A stretch of DNA of 64,000 nt, taken from NCBI RefSeq assembly GCF_042681825.1, contig NZ_JBHUGH010000003.1:62001-126000 (forward strand), written 5' to 3'. The translations under genes and the position numbers were made by a program. Below the pieces are notes generated by a model. It saw only the letters and a list, made by a program, of their open reading frames with translations, had not been told where the DNA came from and did no database searches. Shown in pieces: positions 8,192 through 17,598 of this stretch. The DNA is from Halodurantibacterium flavum (lineage in GTDB: Bacteria; Pseudomonadota; Alphaproteobacteria; Rhodobacterales; Rhodobacteraceae). The number at the start of each line of letters is the position of its first letter. Position 1 is the first letter of the stretch.

Positions 8192-8620
8192 ATGGCCAAT
8201 AGCTGGACAGGCATCACGCCCCCCACCCTTGATGACATCGCGGAACTTGCGCAGGCCGCCATTTCGCGGCTGCCGGAACCCTATCGCGGCACCGCCGAAA
8301 CGATTGCGCTGCAGGTCGGGGATTTTCCGGCCGACGAGATGCTGGACGAACTGGATCTGCAGGATCCGTTCGAACTGACCGGACTTTACGAAGGCGTGCC
8401 GCTGACCGAAAAATCGGTGATGGACCAGCCGCATCGTCCCGATACGATCTGGCTGTTCCGGCGCCCGATCCTCGATGAATGGGCGGACCGGGGGGACGAA
8501 CAACTCGGCCATCTGGTGGCGCATGTCTATCTGCATGAACTCGCCCATCACTTCGGCTGGAGCGATGAGGAAATCGCCCGGGTCGCCCCCTGGATCATCG
8601 CGGATGAAGCAGATGTGTAA
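8192..8620 (+). CDS. Zincin-like metallopeptidase family protein
   Basis: A 142-residue cytoplasmic protein; the start at 8192 has a GGAGG site 8 nt upstream. The C-terminal helix carries the zincin motif H115-E-L-A-H119, followed by HFGWSDEEI, whose acidic residue could supply the third ligand. This matches the small Zincin_1 metallopeptidase family (COG3824), which lacks a signal peptide and has no firmly established substrate. The gene is divergent from gltX and 69 bp before the MBL-fold gene. Confidence 0.88.
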   Translation: MANSWTGITPPTLDDIAELAQAAISRLPEPYRGTAETIALQVGDFPADEMLDELDLQDPFELTGLYEGVPLTEKSVMDQPHRPDTIWLFRRPILDEWADRGDEQLGHLVAHVYLHELAHHFGWSDEEIARVAPWIIADEADV

Positions 8621-8689
8621 TGCGGCCACTGGACCGGCCCTGCCGTCCGCCTACCCTTGCCCCGGGAACATCCGAAACCGGGGGGTATC

Positions 8690-9637
8690 ATGCCGCAATC
8701 CACGCCTTTTCTCTCTCGCCGCCATGCGCTTTTTGCGGGCGCTGCCGTTCCGCTGGCCGCCGCTGCCGCATCATTGCCGCACGCAGCCCGCGCCGGGGCT
8801 GCCATGACAGGCCCGGCCTTTCCGCGATATCACCGCACGCGCCTTGGCGGGTTCGAGGTGACGACGCTGCTGGCGGGCAGCCGGCCGCTCGACGAGCCGC
8901 AATCGACCTTCGGCATGAATGTCAGCCCGGAGGAATTCGCCGAAGTGTCCGAGGCAAACTTCATCCCGTCCGACCGCTCGCTCAACTTCTTCACGCCCAC
9001 GCTGGTGAATACCGGTGCGGAACTGGTGCTGTTCGACACGGGCCTTGATGCCGATGGTATCCTCAGCGCGATCGAGGCCGCAGGCCATCGCGCGGCCGAG
9101 GTCGATGTCGTCGTCCTGACGCATATGCATGGCGACCATATCGGCGGCCTGATGCAGGCGGGCAGCCCCACCTTTGAAAATGCACGCTATGTCACTGGTG
9201 CCGTGGAACACAATCACTGGGCCTCCGCCGGAAACGAAGGCTTTGAGAACAACGTGCGTCCCCTGGAAGAGCAGATGACCTTCCTGTCAGGGGGTGAGGA
9301 CGTCGTTTCCGGCATCACCGCGATCGAGACCTTTGGCCATTCCCCGGGCCACATGGCCTATATGCTCGAAAGCGAGGGTGAGCAGCTTGTGCTGATCGCG
9401 GATACTGCCAACCACTATGTCTGGTCGCTTGCCCATCCCGACTGGGAGGTGCGGTTCGATATGGACAAGGCAGCCGCAGCGGCAACGCGGCGCGAAATCC
9501 TGGGGATGATCGCGGCGGATCGCATTCCCTTTGTCGGATATCACATGCCCTTTCCTGCGCGCGGCTTTGTCGAGGCGCGTGACGACGGTTTCCGCTACGT
9601 CCCGGCGACCTATCAGGGGATGTTCGGCGAGGGCTGA
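8690..9637 (+). CDS. Exported MBL-fold metallo-hydrolase
   Basis: The start at 8690 has a G-rich ribosome site. The N-terminus is a twin-arginine signal (SRRHALFAGAAVPLA, cleavage after ARA near residue 35), so the folded enzyme is sent to the periplasm. The metallo-beta-lactamase fold shows THMHGDHIGG (HxHxDH), HSPGHMAYML and ADTANHY for the bridging Asp, and a C-terminal GYHMPFP. This is a complete two-metal site. The substrate is unknown: relatives include lactonases and other hydrolases. It ends at the hairpin at 9647-9670. Confidence 0.9.
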   Translation: MPQSTPFLSRRHALFAGAAVPLAAAAASLPHAARAGAAMTGPAFPRYHRTRLGGFEVTTLLAGSRPLDEPQSTFGMNVSPEEFAEVSEANFIPSDRSLNFFTPTLVNTGAELVLFDTGLDADGILSAIEAAGHRAAEVDVVVLTHMHGDHIGGLMQAGSPTFENARYVTGAVEHNHWASAGNEGFENNVRPLEEQMTFLSGGEDVVSGITAIETFGHSPGHMAYMLESEGEQLVLIADTANHYVWSLAHPDWEVRFDMDKAAAAATRREILGMIAADRIPFVGYHMPFPARGFVEARDDGFRYVPATYQGMFGEG

Positions 9638-9646
9638 AAAACGAGA

Positions 9647-9670
9647 AAGGCGGGGCCAGCGCCCCGCCTT
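9647..9670 (-). terminator. Hairpin terminator between convergent MBL and wrbA genes
   Basis: A perfect 10-bp stem (9647-9656 with 9661-9670) closes a 4-nt loop. On the minus strand it is followed by TCTCGTTTTT, favouring wrbA termination. The plus side has no T-run, but the hairpin could serve both genes. Confidence 0.7.
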
Positions 9671-9693
9671 CCCGGGTAGCTTCAGGGGCGCCC

Positions 9694-10281
9694 TCAGGCC
9701 AGCTTGGTCGCGAACTCCACCAGACGCTTGGCCTGATGCCGGATCGCCGCCTTGTGCTCTTCGGTAAACTCGCCGGTCGTGTGGCTGTAGCCATAGGGGT
9801 TTCCGCCCGCCGCAAAGATCGACTGGTCCGAATAGCCCGGCGCCACGATGATCGAGCCCCAGTGCATGAAGGTCGTGTAAAGCGAGAGCAAGGTCGATTC
9901 CTGCCCGCCATGGGGGTTCTGCGCGCTCGTCATGGCCGAGACGGGCTTGTTCGCCAGCGCGCCTGTGGACCAGAGCCCGCCAAGCGTGTCGATGAAGGCC
10001 CGCATCTGCGAGGCGGTGACGCCGAACCGCGTGGGCGCCGAGAAGAGATAGGCATTCGCCCATTCCAGATCCTCGGGTTTGGCCACGGGGATATCCGACA
10101 TGCGGTCCAGCTGCGATTTCCAGGCGTCCTGACCTTCGACCACTTCCGGCGGGGCGGTTTCGGCGACGCGCAGCAGGCGAACCTCGGCGCCGGCCGCCTT
10201 GGCCGCTTCGGCCGCGATCTGCGCCATCTGGTGGTTGGTGCCGTAGGTGGAATAGAACACGATAGCAAGTTTGACGGTCAT
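9694..10281 (-). CDS. wrbA: NAD(P)H:quinone oxidoreductase, WrbA type
   Basis: A 195-residue flavodoxin-like protein. The N-terminal FMN phosphate loop is YSTYGTNHQMAQ. The flavin-stacking segment SAPTRFG and the long WrbA insertion with GGQESTLLSLYTTFMHWG are present, as is GGNPYGYSHTTG near the C-terminus. WrbA reduces quinones by two electrons to avoid semiquinone and oxidative stress. It is transcribed alone, with nadE upstream on the same strand 144 bp away. Confidence 0.96.
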   Translation of the reverse strand: MTVKLAIVFYSTYGTNHQMAQIAAEAAKAAGAEVRLLRVAETAPPEVVEGQDAWKSQLDRMSDIPVAKPEDLEWANAYLFSAPTRFGVTASQMRAFIDTLGGLWSTGALANKPVSAMTSAQNPHGGQESTLLSLYTTFMHWGSIIVAPGYSDQSIFAAGGNPYGYSHTTGEFTEEHKAAIRHQAKRLVEFATKLA

Positions 10282-10425
10282 CGGTTGTCCCTTTCATAAG
10301 AACCCTGCCCCCAGTCTAGGGCAACCCCGGCTGAACCTTCCATTCCCAGCCACCGCGCAACCTATGTGCGGAACCGCACCGGGCAAGGGTCTACTGACCG
10401 CAACGGGCAATCACGCCCGCGCCGG

Positions 10426-12087
10426 TCAGGCCCGGTCGCGCCACCGGTTGACGATGGGATAGCGCCGGTCCAGCCAGAATGCCCGGGGCGTGAGCCGTGT
10501 GCCCGGCGCCGCCTGAAAGCGCTTGTATTCCGACAGGTAGACAAGATGCTCGACCCGCTCGACCGTCTCTCTGGCAAAGCCGCGGGCCACCAGTTCTGCC
10601 ACGCTTTCATCCCGGTCCACCAACCCTTCCAGGATCGCGTCGAGCTCCGGATAGGGCGGCAGGCTGTCTTCGTCGCGCTGGTCTTCGCGCAGTTCGGCCG
10701 AAGGGGGCTTGTCGATCACCTGTGGCGGGATGACCACGCCCTCCGGCCCCATCATCCAGTCGCGATGATTGGCATTGCGCCAGCGGCAGGTCTCGAACAC
10801 GCGGGTTTTGTAGAGATCCTTGATGGGGTTGTAGCCCCCCGCCATGTCGCCATAGATCGTGGCATAGCCCACCGCGACCTCGGATTTGTTGCCCGTCGTC
10901 AACAGCATCTCGCCGAACTTGTTCGACAGCGCCATCAGCAAGAGCCCCCGCAGGCGCGATTGCAGGTTTTCCTCGGTCAGGTCGGGTTCCCGCCCGGCAA
11001 AAAGCGGCGCAAGGGCGTCCGTCACAGCCTCATGCGGGCCACCGATCGGCAGGGTGTCAAGCCCGGCTCCAAGCGCATTCGCCACCGCCGCCGCATCATC
11101 GAGCGACGCCTGGCTGGTATAGCGCGAGGGCAGCATCACGCAGCGCACGTTGGCCGCGCCAATCGCATCTGTCGCGACGGCGGCGACAAGCGCGGAGTCG
11201 ACCCCGCCCGAAAGGCCCAGCAGCACCTTGGAGAACCCGCTTTTGCCAAGATAATCCCGGAGCGACAGGACCATCGCGTGATAATCCTGTTCCCATTCAT
11301 CGGGCAGTGCCGCCGGCGCCTGCGGCACGATCTCCCACCCCTCGGCGCCGCGCGTCAGGTCGAGATGGGTCACCATCTCGGCAAAGGGCGGAAGCTGCAT
11401 GGCAAGGCGCCCGCCCCGGTTCAGCGCGAAGGAGGCCCCGTCAAAGACCTGATCGTCCTGCCCGCCCACCATGTTGAGGTAGACGAGCGGCAGGCCCGTC
11501 TCGACCACGCGCGCCACCATGAGATTCATCCGTATCTCATGCTTGTTGCGGTGATAGGGCGAACCGTTCGGCACCAGAAGGATCTCGGCCCCGGATTCCG
11601 CCTGCGCCTCGGCCACATCGTCATACCAGGCATCCTCGCAGATCGGGGTGCCGATCCGCAGCGGGCCGATGCGATAGGGGCCGTTGACCGGGCCCGGCGT
11701 GTAAAGCCGTACCTCGTCGAACACGCCGTCATTGGGCAGATGATGCTTCAGAACCGCCGCCTGAACCGCGCCTTCGGCAAGGATGCAGTAGGCGTTGTAA
11801 AGCCGGCCGCCCTCATGCCATGGGGTGCCGATGCCCAGCGCCGGACCGTCCGCGCAGTCGGCGGCAAGGGCGCGCACCCGGGCCATCGCGTCGGCGACGA
11901 AGGCCGGGCGCAGCACCAGATCCTGCGTCTGGTAGCCGGTAATGAACATCTCGGGCAGCGCCACCATCTGCGCGCCGGCGGCCTTGCCTTCCAGCCATGC
12001 CTTTCGCGCCCGGGCCGCGTTCTGTTCCAGCGCGCCGACCGTCGGGTTCACCTGCGCCAGCGTAAGGCGGAAAGTATCGGCCATCAT
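10426..12087 (-). CDS. nadE: Glutamine-dependent NAD+ synthetase
   Basis: A 553-residue two-domain enzyme. Residues 1-270 form a nitrilase-type glutaminase with the triad Glu46 (PEMF), Lys114 (LKHHLP) and Cys150 (PICEDAWYDD). Residues 285-553 form the synthetase with the PP-loop LGLSGGVDSALVAA and NKSEVAVGYATIYGDMAGG. It amidates deamido-NAD+ with ammonia channelled from glutamine. Length and motifs are normal for the fused bacterial form. Confidence 0.97.
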   Translation of the reverse strand: MMADTFRLTLAQVNPTVGALEQNAARARKAWLEGKAAGAQMVALPEMFITGYQTQDLVLRPAFVADAMARVRALAADCADGPALGIGTPWHEGGRLYNAYCILAEGAVQAAVLKHHLPNDGVFDEVRLYTPGPVNGPYRIGPLRIGTPICEDAWYDDVAEAQAESGAEILLVPNGSPYHRNKHEIRMNLMVARVVETGLPLVYLNMVGGQDDQVFDGASFALNRGGRLAMQLPPFAEMVTHLDLTRGAEGWEIVPQAPAALPDEWEQDYHAMVLSLRDYLGKSGFSKVLLGLSGGVDSALVAAVATDAIGAANVRCVMLPSRYTSQASLDDAAAVANALGAGLDTLPIGGPHEAVTDALAPLFAGREPDLTEENLQSRLRGLLLMALSNKFGEMLLTTGNKSEVAVGYATIYGDMAGGYNPIKDLYKTRVFETCRWRNANHRDWMMGPEGVVIPPQVIDKPPSAELREDQRDEDSLPPYPELDAILEGLVDRDESVAELVARGFARETVERVEHLVYLSEYKRFQAAPGTRLTPRAFWLDRRYPIVNRWRDRA

Positions 12088-12226
12088 CGTTCCCGTAAGC
12101 TGTTTGCCGCTTATCTAGCAGCTTGTCGCCGGGATGTAAGCCCAAGCGAATTTGACCGCGCCGCAGGGTTGCGCGGGGGCTGCGCGCTCTTCTAGTCTGC
12201 GCCCGAACGGCAAGGCGGGGGTAGGA

Positions 12227-13717
12227 ATGATCGGCACGCGGGGATTCTGGGCAACGGCTGGGGCCATCATCCTTGCTGGCGGCCTCGTGCAGGCGCAATC
12301 CTCGGGCGAGGTCGTGGCCAAGCAATACGACGACGGCAGCTATTACGAAGGGACCTTCGAGAACGGTCGCCAGCACGGCACCGGCACCTATCGCCTGCCG
12401 AACGGCTATGAATATAGCGGCGCATGGGTCAATGGCGTGATCGAGGGTGAAGGCACCGCCCGCTACACCAATGGTTCGGTCTATGTGGGCAGTTTTGTCG
12501 CGGGCACGCCCCACGGACAGGGCCGGATCACATTCGCGGACGGGTCGTCCTATGACGGAGACTGGGACGCGGGGCAGATGACCGGCGAGGGCCGCATGGA
12601 ATATGCCAGCGGCCAGACCTATACCGGCGGCTTTCTGAACGGCGCCTACCACGGGACAGGAATTCTCGAAGGACCCGGCGAATTCCGCTATGATGGTGAC
12701 TGGGTGGAAGGCGCGCAGACCGGCAGGGCGCGCATCGTCTATGACGACGGGACGATCTATGAAGGCGACTTGCAGGATGGCCAGCGCCACGGCCAGGGCC
12801 GGATGGAGATGCCGGACGGCCTTGTCTATGACGGCGAATGGCAGGACGGCCAGATCAACGGAACCGGCGTCCTGACGCAGGCAAACGGCGATGTCTATGA
12901 GGGGACGCTGGCCAACGGCCGCCGCGAAGGTGAGGGGCGCATCGCCTTCGCCAATGGCGATCTTTACGAAGGCAACTTTCACGAAGACCGGCGGCACGGG
13001 CAGGGCATGTTCCGCTCGGCCGACGGATTTTCCTATGAAGGCGCGTGGGATGCCGGCTGGATGGAAGGCGACGGTCAGGCGACCTATGCCGACGGGTCGG
13101 TCTATGTCGGCCAGTTCCATGAGGATGCCGCCCATGGCGAAGGCACGATCACCTATGAGGATGGCGGCAACTATCAGGGGCAGTGGCGCGCGGGCGTGAT
13201 CGAGGGTGAGGGCATCGCCCGCTATGCCGACGGCACGGTCTATGAGGGCAGCTTTGCCACCGGGCAGATGCACGGGCAAGGCCGCATGACCTGGCCGGAC
13301 GGCTACAGCTATGACGGCGGATGGCAGAACGGCCAGCGAGAGGGCGAGGCCATCGCGACCTATCCCGACGGCACGATCTACACCGGCGCCTTTCTTGCCG
13401 GTGAACGCCATGGCCGGGGCATGATCGAGATGGCGGACGGGTTCCGATATGAAGGCGAATGGGCAAACGGTGAGATGACGGGTGAGGGTATCGCCACCTA
13501 TCCCTCCGGCGATGTCTATGAGGGCAGCTTTGTCAACGGCCGCCGCCACGGCGCGGGCGAATTGCGCTACGCGTCGGGTCAGATCGTCAGCGGGCTGTGG
13601 GAGGAGGGTCAGTTCCTCCGCCTCGCGTCACCGGCAGACGAGGGCGTGACGGATGCCGGGGACGTCCCCGAAGATGCGTCCGAAGATGGGTCCGTCGAGG
13701 GCACCGATCAGCCTTGA
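12227..13717 (+). CDS. Exported MORN-repeat protein
   Basis: The start is taken at 12227 (GTAGGA site); an upstream in-frame start would bury the signal peptide. The first 25 residues are a signal peptide ending VQAQ. From about residue 36 to 440 the protein is 18 consecutive 23-residue MORN repeats (YEGxxxxGxxHGxGxxxxxDG), with a partial nineteenth, then an acidic tail (about residues 470-496). The repeats alternate between an HG type and an EG/TG type. MORN proteins form elongated beta-hairpin rods that bind lipid or protein surfaces. An exported version in a bacterium is probably a periplasmic or surface scaffold, but no partner is visible here. Confidence 0.85.
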   Translation: MIGTRGFWATAGAIILAGGLVQAQSSGEVVAKQYDDGSYYEGTFENGRQHGTGTYRLPNGYEYSGAWVNGVIEGEGTARYTNGSVYVGSFVAGTPHGQGRITFADGSSYDGDWDAGQMTGEGRMEYASGQTYTGGFLNGAYHGTGILEGPGEFRYDGDWVEGAQTGRARIVYDDGTIYEGDLQDGQRHGQGRMEMPDGLVYDGEWQDGQINGTGVLTQANGDVYEGTLANGRREGEGRIAFANGDLYEGNFHEDRRHGQGMFRSADGFSYEGAWDAGWMEGDGQATYADGSVYVGQFHEDAAHGEGTITYEDGGNYQGQWRAGVIEGEGIARYADGTVYEGSFATGQMHGQGRMTWPDGYSYDGGWQNGQREGEAIATYPDGTIYTGAFLAGERHGRGMIEMADGFRYEGEWANGEMTGEGIATYPSGDVYEGSFVNGRRHGAGELRYASGQIVSGLWEEGQFLRLASPADEGVTDAGDVPEDASEDGSVEGTDQP

Positions 13718-13860
13718 AAGAGGCGAGAGAGGATATCCACCACCTGTTCCCGGACCCATCTTATCAGGAGCCTCCAGACCAGGGCGACAAGCACATGTCG
13801 CCATCTTTCAACGCCGCCTGAACCCCGGTTGCCGGACGGTTTCTTTTTGCAGTTTGCCAT
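13708..13860 (-). CDS. Possible small basic membrane-associated protein
   Basis: A 50-codon minus-strand frame begins MANCKKKPSGNRGSGGVERW and continues into a hydrophobic amphipathic helix (HVLVALVWRLLIRWV), then DILSRLFQG. The composition (basic head, Trp/Arg-flanked hydrophobic helix) is unlike a random antisense frame. Only a weak AGAGG site precedes the ATG. Its last 10 bp overlap the end of the MORN gene. It could be a real small membrane protein or chance. Confidence 0.4.
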   Translation of the reverse strand: MANCKKKPSGNRGSGGVERWRHVLVALVWRLLIRWVREQVVDILSRLFQG

Positions 13861-14097
13861 CAGCGTGCTGCCTCTGTTGCCGCGGGTCTTCCCCCGCGGC
13901 GTCAAGGCTGCGGCCTTGTGCCGGAAACGCCGATGCACGCCCTTTTGGCGGCCCGCCGCCAGTTGTGGCATCGACGCGCCTGTGGCACAGTCGGGGTCGA
14001 AACTTGGGTTGACGATCCCTACATATTGCGGTCTACCGACCCACGTCGCGCATCTGTAGCGGCCTTCACAGAATCTCCAGCGTCAGGACCTCTCGAC
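13861..14097. other. Intergenic region before nrdJ
   Basis: No gene is supported here. The region holds a perfect 8-bp inverted repeat (GCCGCGGG at 13879-13886 with CCCGCGGC at 13893-13900) without a T-tail. A TTGACG hexamer at 14009-14014 could be the -35 of an nrdJ promoter; the matching -10 (TCTACC, 14032-14037) is poor. An open frame continues upstream of the chosen nrdJ start but shows no family similarity. A cobalamin riboswitch or clear NrdR boxes were looked for and not found. Confidence 0.4.
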
Positions 14098-16359
14098 ATG
14101 AGCCGTTTCTCTGCCCCCATCGCCGAACAGATCTGGGACATGAAATACCGCCTGCGCAATGCGGACGGGACCGCCGTTGACGGCACGGTCGAGGATACCT
14201 GGCGCCGCATCGCCCGCGCGCTCGCCTCGGTCGAAAAGGACCCGGCGCTGTGGGAAGACCGCTTTTACACCGCGCTCGAGGATTTCAAGTATCTGCCCGC
14301 AGGCCGGATCATCGCCGGGGCCGGCACCGGCCGTTCCGTGACGCTTTTCAACTGCTTCGTCATGGGTACGATTCCGGACAGCATGGCCGGCATTTTCGAC
14401 ATGCTGAAAGAGGCCGCGCTGACCATGCAGCAGGGTGGCGGAATCGGCTATGACTTTTCCACCATCCGCCCGCGCGGGGCCGAGGTGAAGGGCGTCGCCG
14501 CCGATGCGTCGGGGCCGCTGTCGTTCATGGACGTGTGGGACGCGATGTGCCGGACGATCATGTCCGCAGGCAGCCGCCGCGGCGCGATGATGGCCACCAT
14601 GCGCTGCGACCATCCCGATATCGAACAGTTCATCGAGGCCAAGCAGGACGCCGCGCGGCTGCGGATGTTCAACCTCTCGGTGCTGGTCACCGACCCGTTC
14701 ATGGCGGCGGTCAAGGCCGACGGGCCCTGGGAACTGACCTATGGCGGCAAGGTCTACAAGACGGTCGAGGCGCGCGATCTCTGGAACCGGATCATGCGCG
14801 CGACCTATGACTATGCAGAGCCGGGCGTGATCTTCATCGACCGCATCAACCAGATGAACAACCTGGCCTATTGCGAACAGATCGCCGCCACCAATCCCTG
14901 CGGCGAACAGCCCCTGCCCCCTTATGGCGCCTGCCTGCTGGGCTCGGTCAACCTCGCGCGGCTGGTCACCAACCCGTTCGAGGCCGATGCCGAACTGAAC
15001 GCCGAGGCGCTGGACGAGCTTGTGCGCATGGCGATCCGCATGATGGACAATGTGGTCGACGCCAGCCGCTTTCCGCTGGAGGCGCAAGCGCAAGAGGCCC
15101 AGGCCAAGCGCCGCATCGGTCTGGGCGTCACGGGCCTGGCCGACGCGCTCCTGATGCTCGGCCTGCGCTATGGCTCGGAAGAGGCTGCCGCCCAGACGGA
15201 GGCCTGGATGAAGGCCATTGCGCGCGCTTCATATCTGGCCAGCGTCGATCTCGCCAAGGAAAAGGGCGCCTTCCCGCTTTTCGATGCCGAGAAATACCTC
15301 GCATCCGGTAACATGATGCAGATGGACGAGGACGTGCGCGACGCGATCCGCACCCATGGCATCCGCAACGCGCTCCTGACCTCGATCGCGCCCACCGGCA
15401 CGATCAGCCTTTACGCGGGCAACGTGTCGTCGGGGATCGAGCCGGTCTTTGCCTATGCCTACAAGCGCAAGGTCCTGCAAAAGGACGGCAGCCGGACCGA
15501 GGAAGAGGTCGTCGACTACGCGGTCAAGCTGTGGCGCGACAAGTTCGGCGACAAGGAACTGCCGGACTATTTCGTCAACGCCCAGACACTGCCCCCGCTC
15601 GATCACGTGCGGATGCAGTCGGCGGCGCAGAAATGGATCGACAGCTCCATCTCCAAGACCATCAATTGCCCCGAGGATATCAGCTTCGACGATTTCAAGG
15701 AGGTCTACATGGCCGCCTGGGATCAGGGCTGCAAAGGCTGCACCACCTACCGCCCGAACGACGTGACCGGCTCGGTCCTGTCGGTGTCCGAGACGACCGA
15801 AAAGACACCAGAGGCGGAAACCGGGGCCGAAGTGGTCTATCTGGCCGAGCCGCTCGACCGGCCTCAGGCACTGGAGGGCAATACCTACAAGGTCAAATGG
15901 CCCGACAGCGAGCACGCGATCTACATCACGATCAACGATATCGTCATCGCGGGCCACCGCCGCCCGTTCGAGGTCTTCATCAACTCCAAGAACATGGAGC
16001 ATTTCGCCTGGACCGTGGCCCTGACCCGCATGATCTCGGCAGTGTTCCGGCGCGGCGGCGACGTGTCCTTCGTGGTCGAGGAACTCAAGGCCGTGTTCGA
16101 CCCGCGCGGCGGCGCCTGGATGCAGGGGAAATACATCCCCTCGATCCTTGCGGCCATCGGCGGCGTGATCGAACGGCACCTTGTGTCGATCGGGTTCATC
16201 CAGGGCGAAGGCATGGGCCTCAAGGAGGACCCCTCGGCCAAGGTGGCGGTGATGGGTGCGCCCCGCGGCCCCGCCTGCCCGTCCTGCGGCGCCTATGACA
16301 TGCGCATGGTCGAGGGCTGCATGACCTGCGGCAGCTGCGGCCATTCCAAATGCGGCTGA
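14098..16359 (+). CDS. nrdJ: Adenosylcobalamin-dependent ribonucleotide reductase (class II)
   Basis: The start at 14098 (MSRFSAPIAEQIWDMKYR) is chosen because the conserved N-terminus begins there, giving 753 residues. The class II catalytic barrel shows FNCFVMG, GGGIGYDFSTIRPRGAE (near residue 113), the active-site NPCGEQ (near 265), and SIAPTGTISLYAGNVSSGIEP. A TSCPD domain follows (ADSEHAIYITINDI region). The C-terminus has clustered cysteines (CPSC, CMTCGSCGHSKCG) that probably hand electrons to the active site. It makes deoxyribonucleotides without oxygen dependence but needs B12. The gene is monocistronic. Confidence 0.96.
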   Translation: MSRFSAPIAEQIWDMKYRLRNADGTAVDGTVEDTWRRIARALASVEKDPALWEDRFYTALEDFKYLPAGRIIAGAGTGRSVTLFNCFVMGTIPDSMAGIFDMLKEAALTMQQGGGIGYDFSTIRPRGAEVKGVAADASGPLSFMDVWDAMCRTIMSAGSRRGAMMATMRCDHPDIEQFIEAKQDAARLRMFNLSVLVTDPFMAAVKADGPWELTYGGKVYKTVEARDLWNRIMRATYDYAEPGVIFIDRINQMNNLAYCEQIAATNPCGEQPLPPYGACLLGSVNLARLVTNPFEADAELNAEALDELVRMAIRMMDNVVDASRFPLEAQAQEAQAKRRIGLGVTGLADALLMLGLRYGSEEAAAQTEAWMKAIARASYLASVDLAKEKGAFPLFDAEKYLASGNMMQMDEDVRDAIRTHGIRNALLTSIAPTGTISLYAGNVSSGIEPVFAYAYKRKVLQKDGSRTEEEVVDYAVKLWRDKFGDKELPDYFVNAQTLPPLDHVRMQSAAQKWIDSSISKTINCPEDISFDDFKEVYMAAWDQGCKGCTTYRPNDVTGSVLSVSETTEKTPEAETGAEVVYLAEPLDRPQALEGNTYKVKWPDSEHAIYITINDIVIAGHRRPFEVFINSKNMEHFAWTVALTRMISAVFRRGGDVSFVVEELKAVFDPRGGAWMQGKYIPSILAAIGGVIERHLVSIGFIQGEGMGLKEDPSAKVAVMGAPRGPACPSCGAYDMRMVEGCMTCGSCGHSKCG

Positions 16360-16617
16360 CCGGCCAACAACTACCGCGTTGAATCGCAACACGGGCATGC
16401 GAAGGGGCGGCGGCGATGATGCCGCAGCCCTTTCCTTTTCTTGGGGAACTGCTTGTCGGGGCTGCCTGCCGCTACGGCGCGGCTTGCGTCCGTCCCGCCC
16501 AGCGGGAATAGTTGCGCCGACCCCTCCGTCGCCGCATTACGCGCGCGATGGACAAGATGACCTGCCAGCCCAGGCTTGTAACCCAAGCTTGCGGCCGGCC
16601 CGAGCGGCCGGAGAGCC

Positions 16618-17589
16618 ATGATGACACGTGAAGGCGCAAATGACCTGCGCAACCCGGGCACCGTCCTGCGCCCGGAGATGTTCACCGGTCACGCCGTAAA
16701 CCGGAGCGCGGCCGAACGGCGTGCCGCGACCCTGACCCAACGCCGCACGGTCAAGAAGGAATGGCAGGCGGCATGGCTCGTGAACGCGATCCGCTGTATC
16801 GACCTCACGACGCTTGCGGGGGACGATACTGCCGCGCGTGTGCGCAGGCTTTGCGCCAAGGCGCGCCAGCCGATCGCCCCGCACCTGCAAGAGGCGCTGG
16901 GGCTGGGCGCGATGTCCCTGACCACCGGCGCGGTCTGCGTTTATCCGACCCTCGTTCCCGCCGCTGTCCGCGCGCTCGAAGGCAGCGGTATCCCTGTCGC
17001 CTCGGTCGCGACCGGGTTTCCGGCAGGGCTGATGCCGCTGCGCCTCCGGCTGGAGGAAATCCGCTGGGCCGTGGCCGAAGGGGCCACCGAAATCGATATC
17101 GTCATCACCCGCGAACATGTGCTGCGGGCCGACTGGCAGGCCCTTTACGATGAGGTCGCGGCCATGCGGGATGCCTGCGGGGCGGCGCATCTCAAGGCGA
17201 TCCTCGCCACCGGCGATCTGCAGACGCTCCGCAACGTCTACTCGGCCTCGATGGTGGCGATGCAGGCCGGCGCCGATTTCATCAAGACCTCCACCGGCAA
17301 GGAAGGCGTGAACGCGACCCTGCCCATCAGCCTCGTGATGGTGCGCGCCCTGCGCGATTACCGCGACGCGACGGGGCATGAGGTGGGCTTCAAACCCGCC
17401 GGAGGGATGAAGACCGCCAAGGATGCAATCGCCTGGCAGATCCTGATGAAGGAAGAGATGGGCCGCGGCTGGCTGGAGCCCGACCTGTTCCGCCTCGGCG
17501 CCTCATCCATGCTTGGCGACATAGAGCGTCAGATCGAACATCATGTGACGGGGCGCTATTCGGCCGCGTCGCGCCACGCACTTGCCTGA
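16618..17589 (+). CDS. deoC: Deoxyribose-phosphate aldolase
   Basis: A 323-residue class I aldolase starting at adjacent ATG codons (16618 or 16621). The Schiff-base lysine is Lys223 in FIKTSTGKEG. The relay lysine lies in VGFKPAGGMK, and the barrel strand HLKAILATGDL is present. It splits deoxyribose 5-phosphate into glyceraldehyde 3-phosphate and acetaldehyde. The N-terminal 60 residues extend beyond the short E. coli form, as in many longer bacterial and eukaryotic DeoC. It lies 9 nt upstream of the aldehyde dehydrogenase gene, which can remove the acetaldehyde. Confidence 0.96.
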   Translation: MMTREGANDLRNPGTVLRPEMFTGHAVNRSAAERRAATLTQRRTVKKEWQAAWLVNAIRCIDLTTLAGDDTAARVRRLCAKARQPIAPHLQEALGLGAMSLTTGAVCVYPTLVPAAVRALEGSGIPVASVATGFPAGLMPLRLRLEEIRWAVAEGATEIDIVITREHVLRADWQALYDEVAAMRDACGAAHLKAILATGDLQTLRNVYSASMVAMQAGADFIKTSTGKEGVNATLPISLVMVRALRDYRDATGHEVGFKPAGGMKTAKDAIAWQILMKEEMGRGWLEPDLFRLGASSMLGDIERQIEHHVTGRYSAASRHALA

Positions 17590-17598
17590 GGACGACGC

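Noticed and set aside
13861..14097. Cobalamin riboswitch before the B12-dependent nrdJ
   Set aside because: No B12-box-like element or matching secondary structure could be found, and NrdJ uses rather than makes cobalamin.
13918..14097. N-terminal extension of NrdJ by 60 residues
   Set aside because: The extension has no similarity to NrdJ N-termini and lies in what looks like promoter DNA. The conserved protein begins at 14098.
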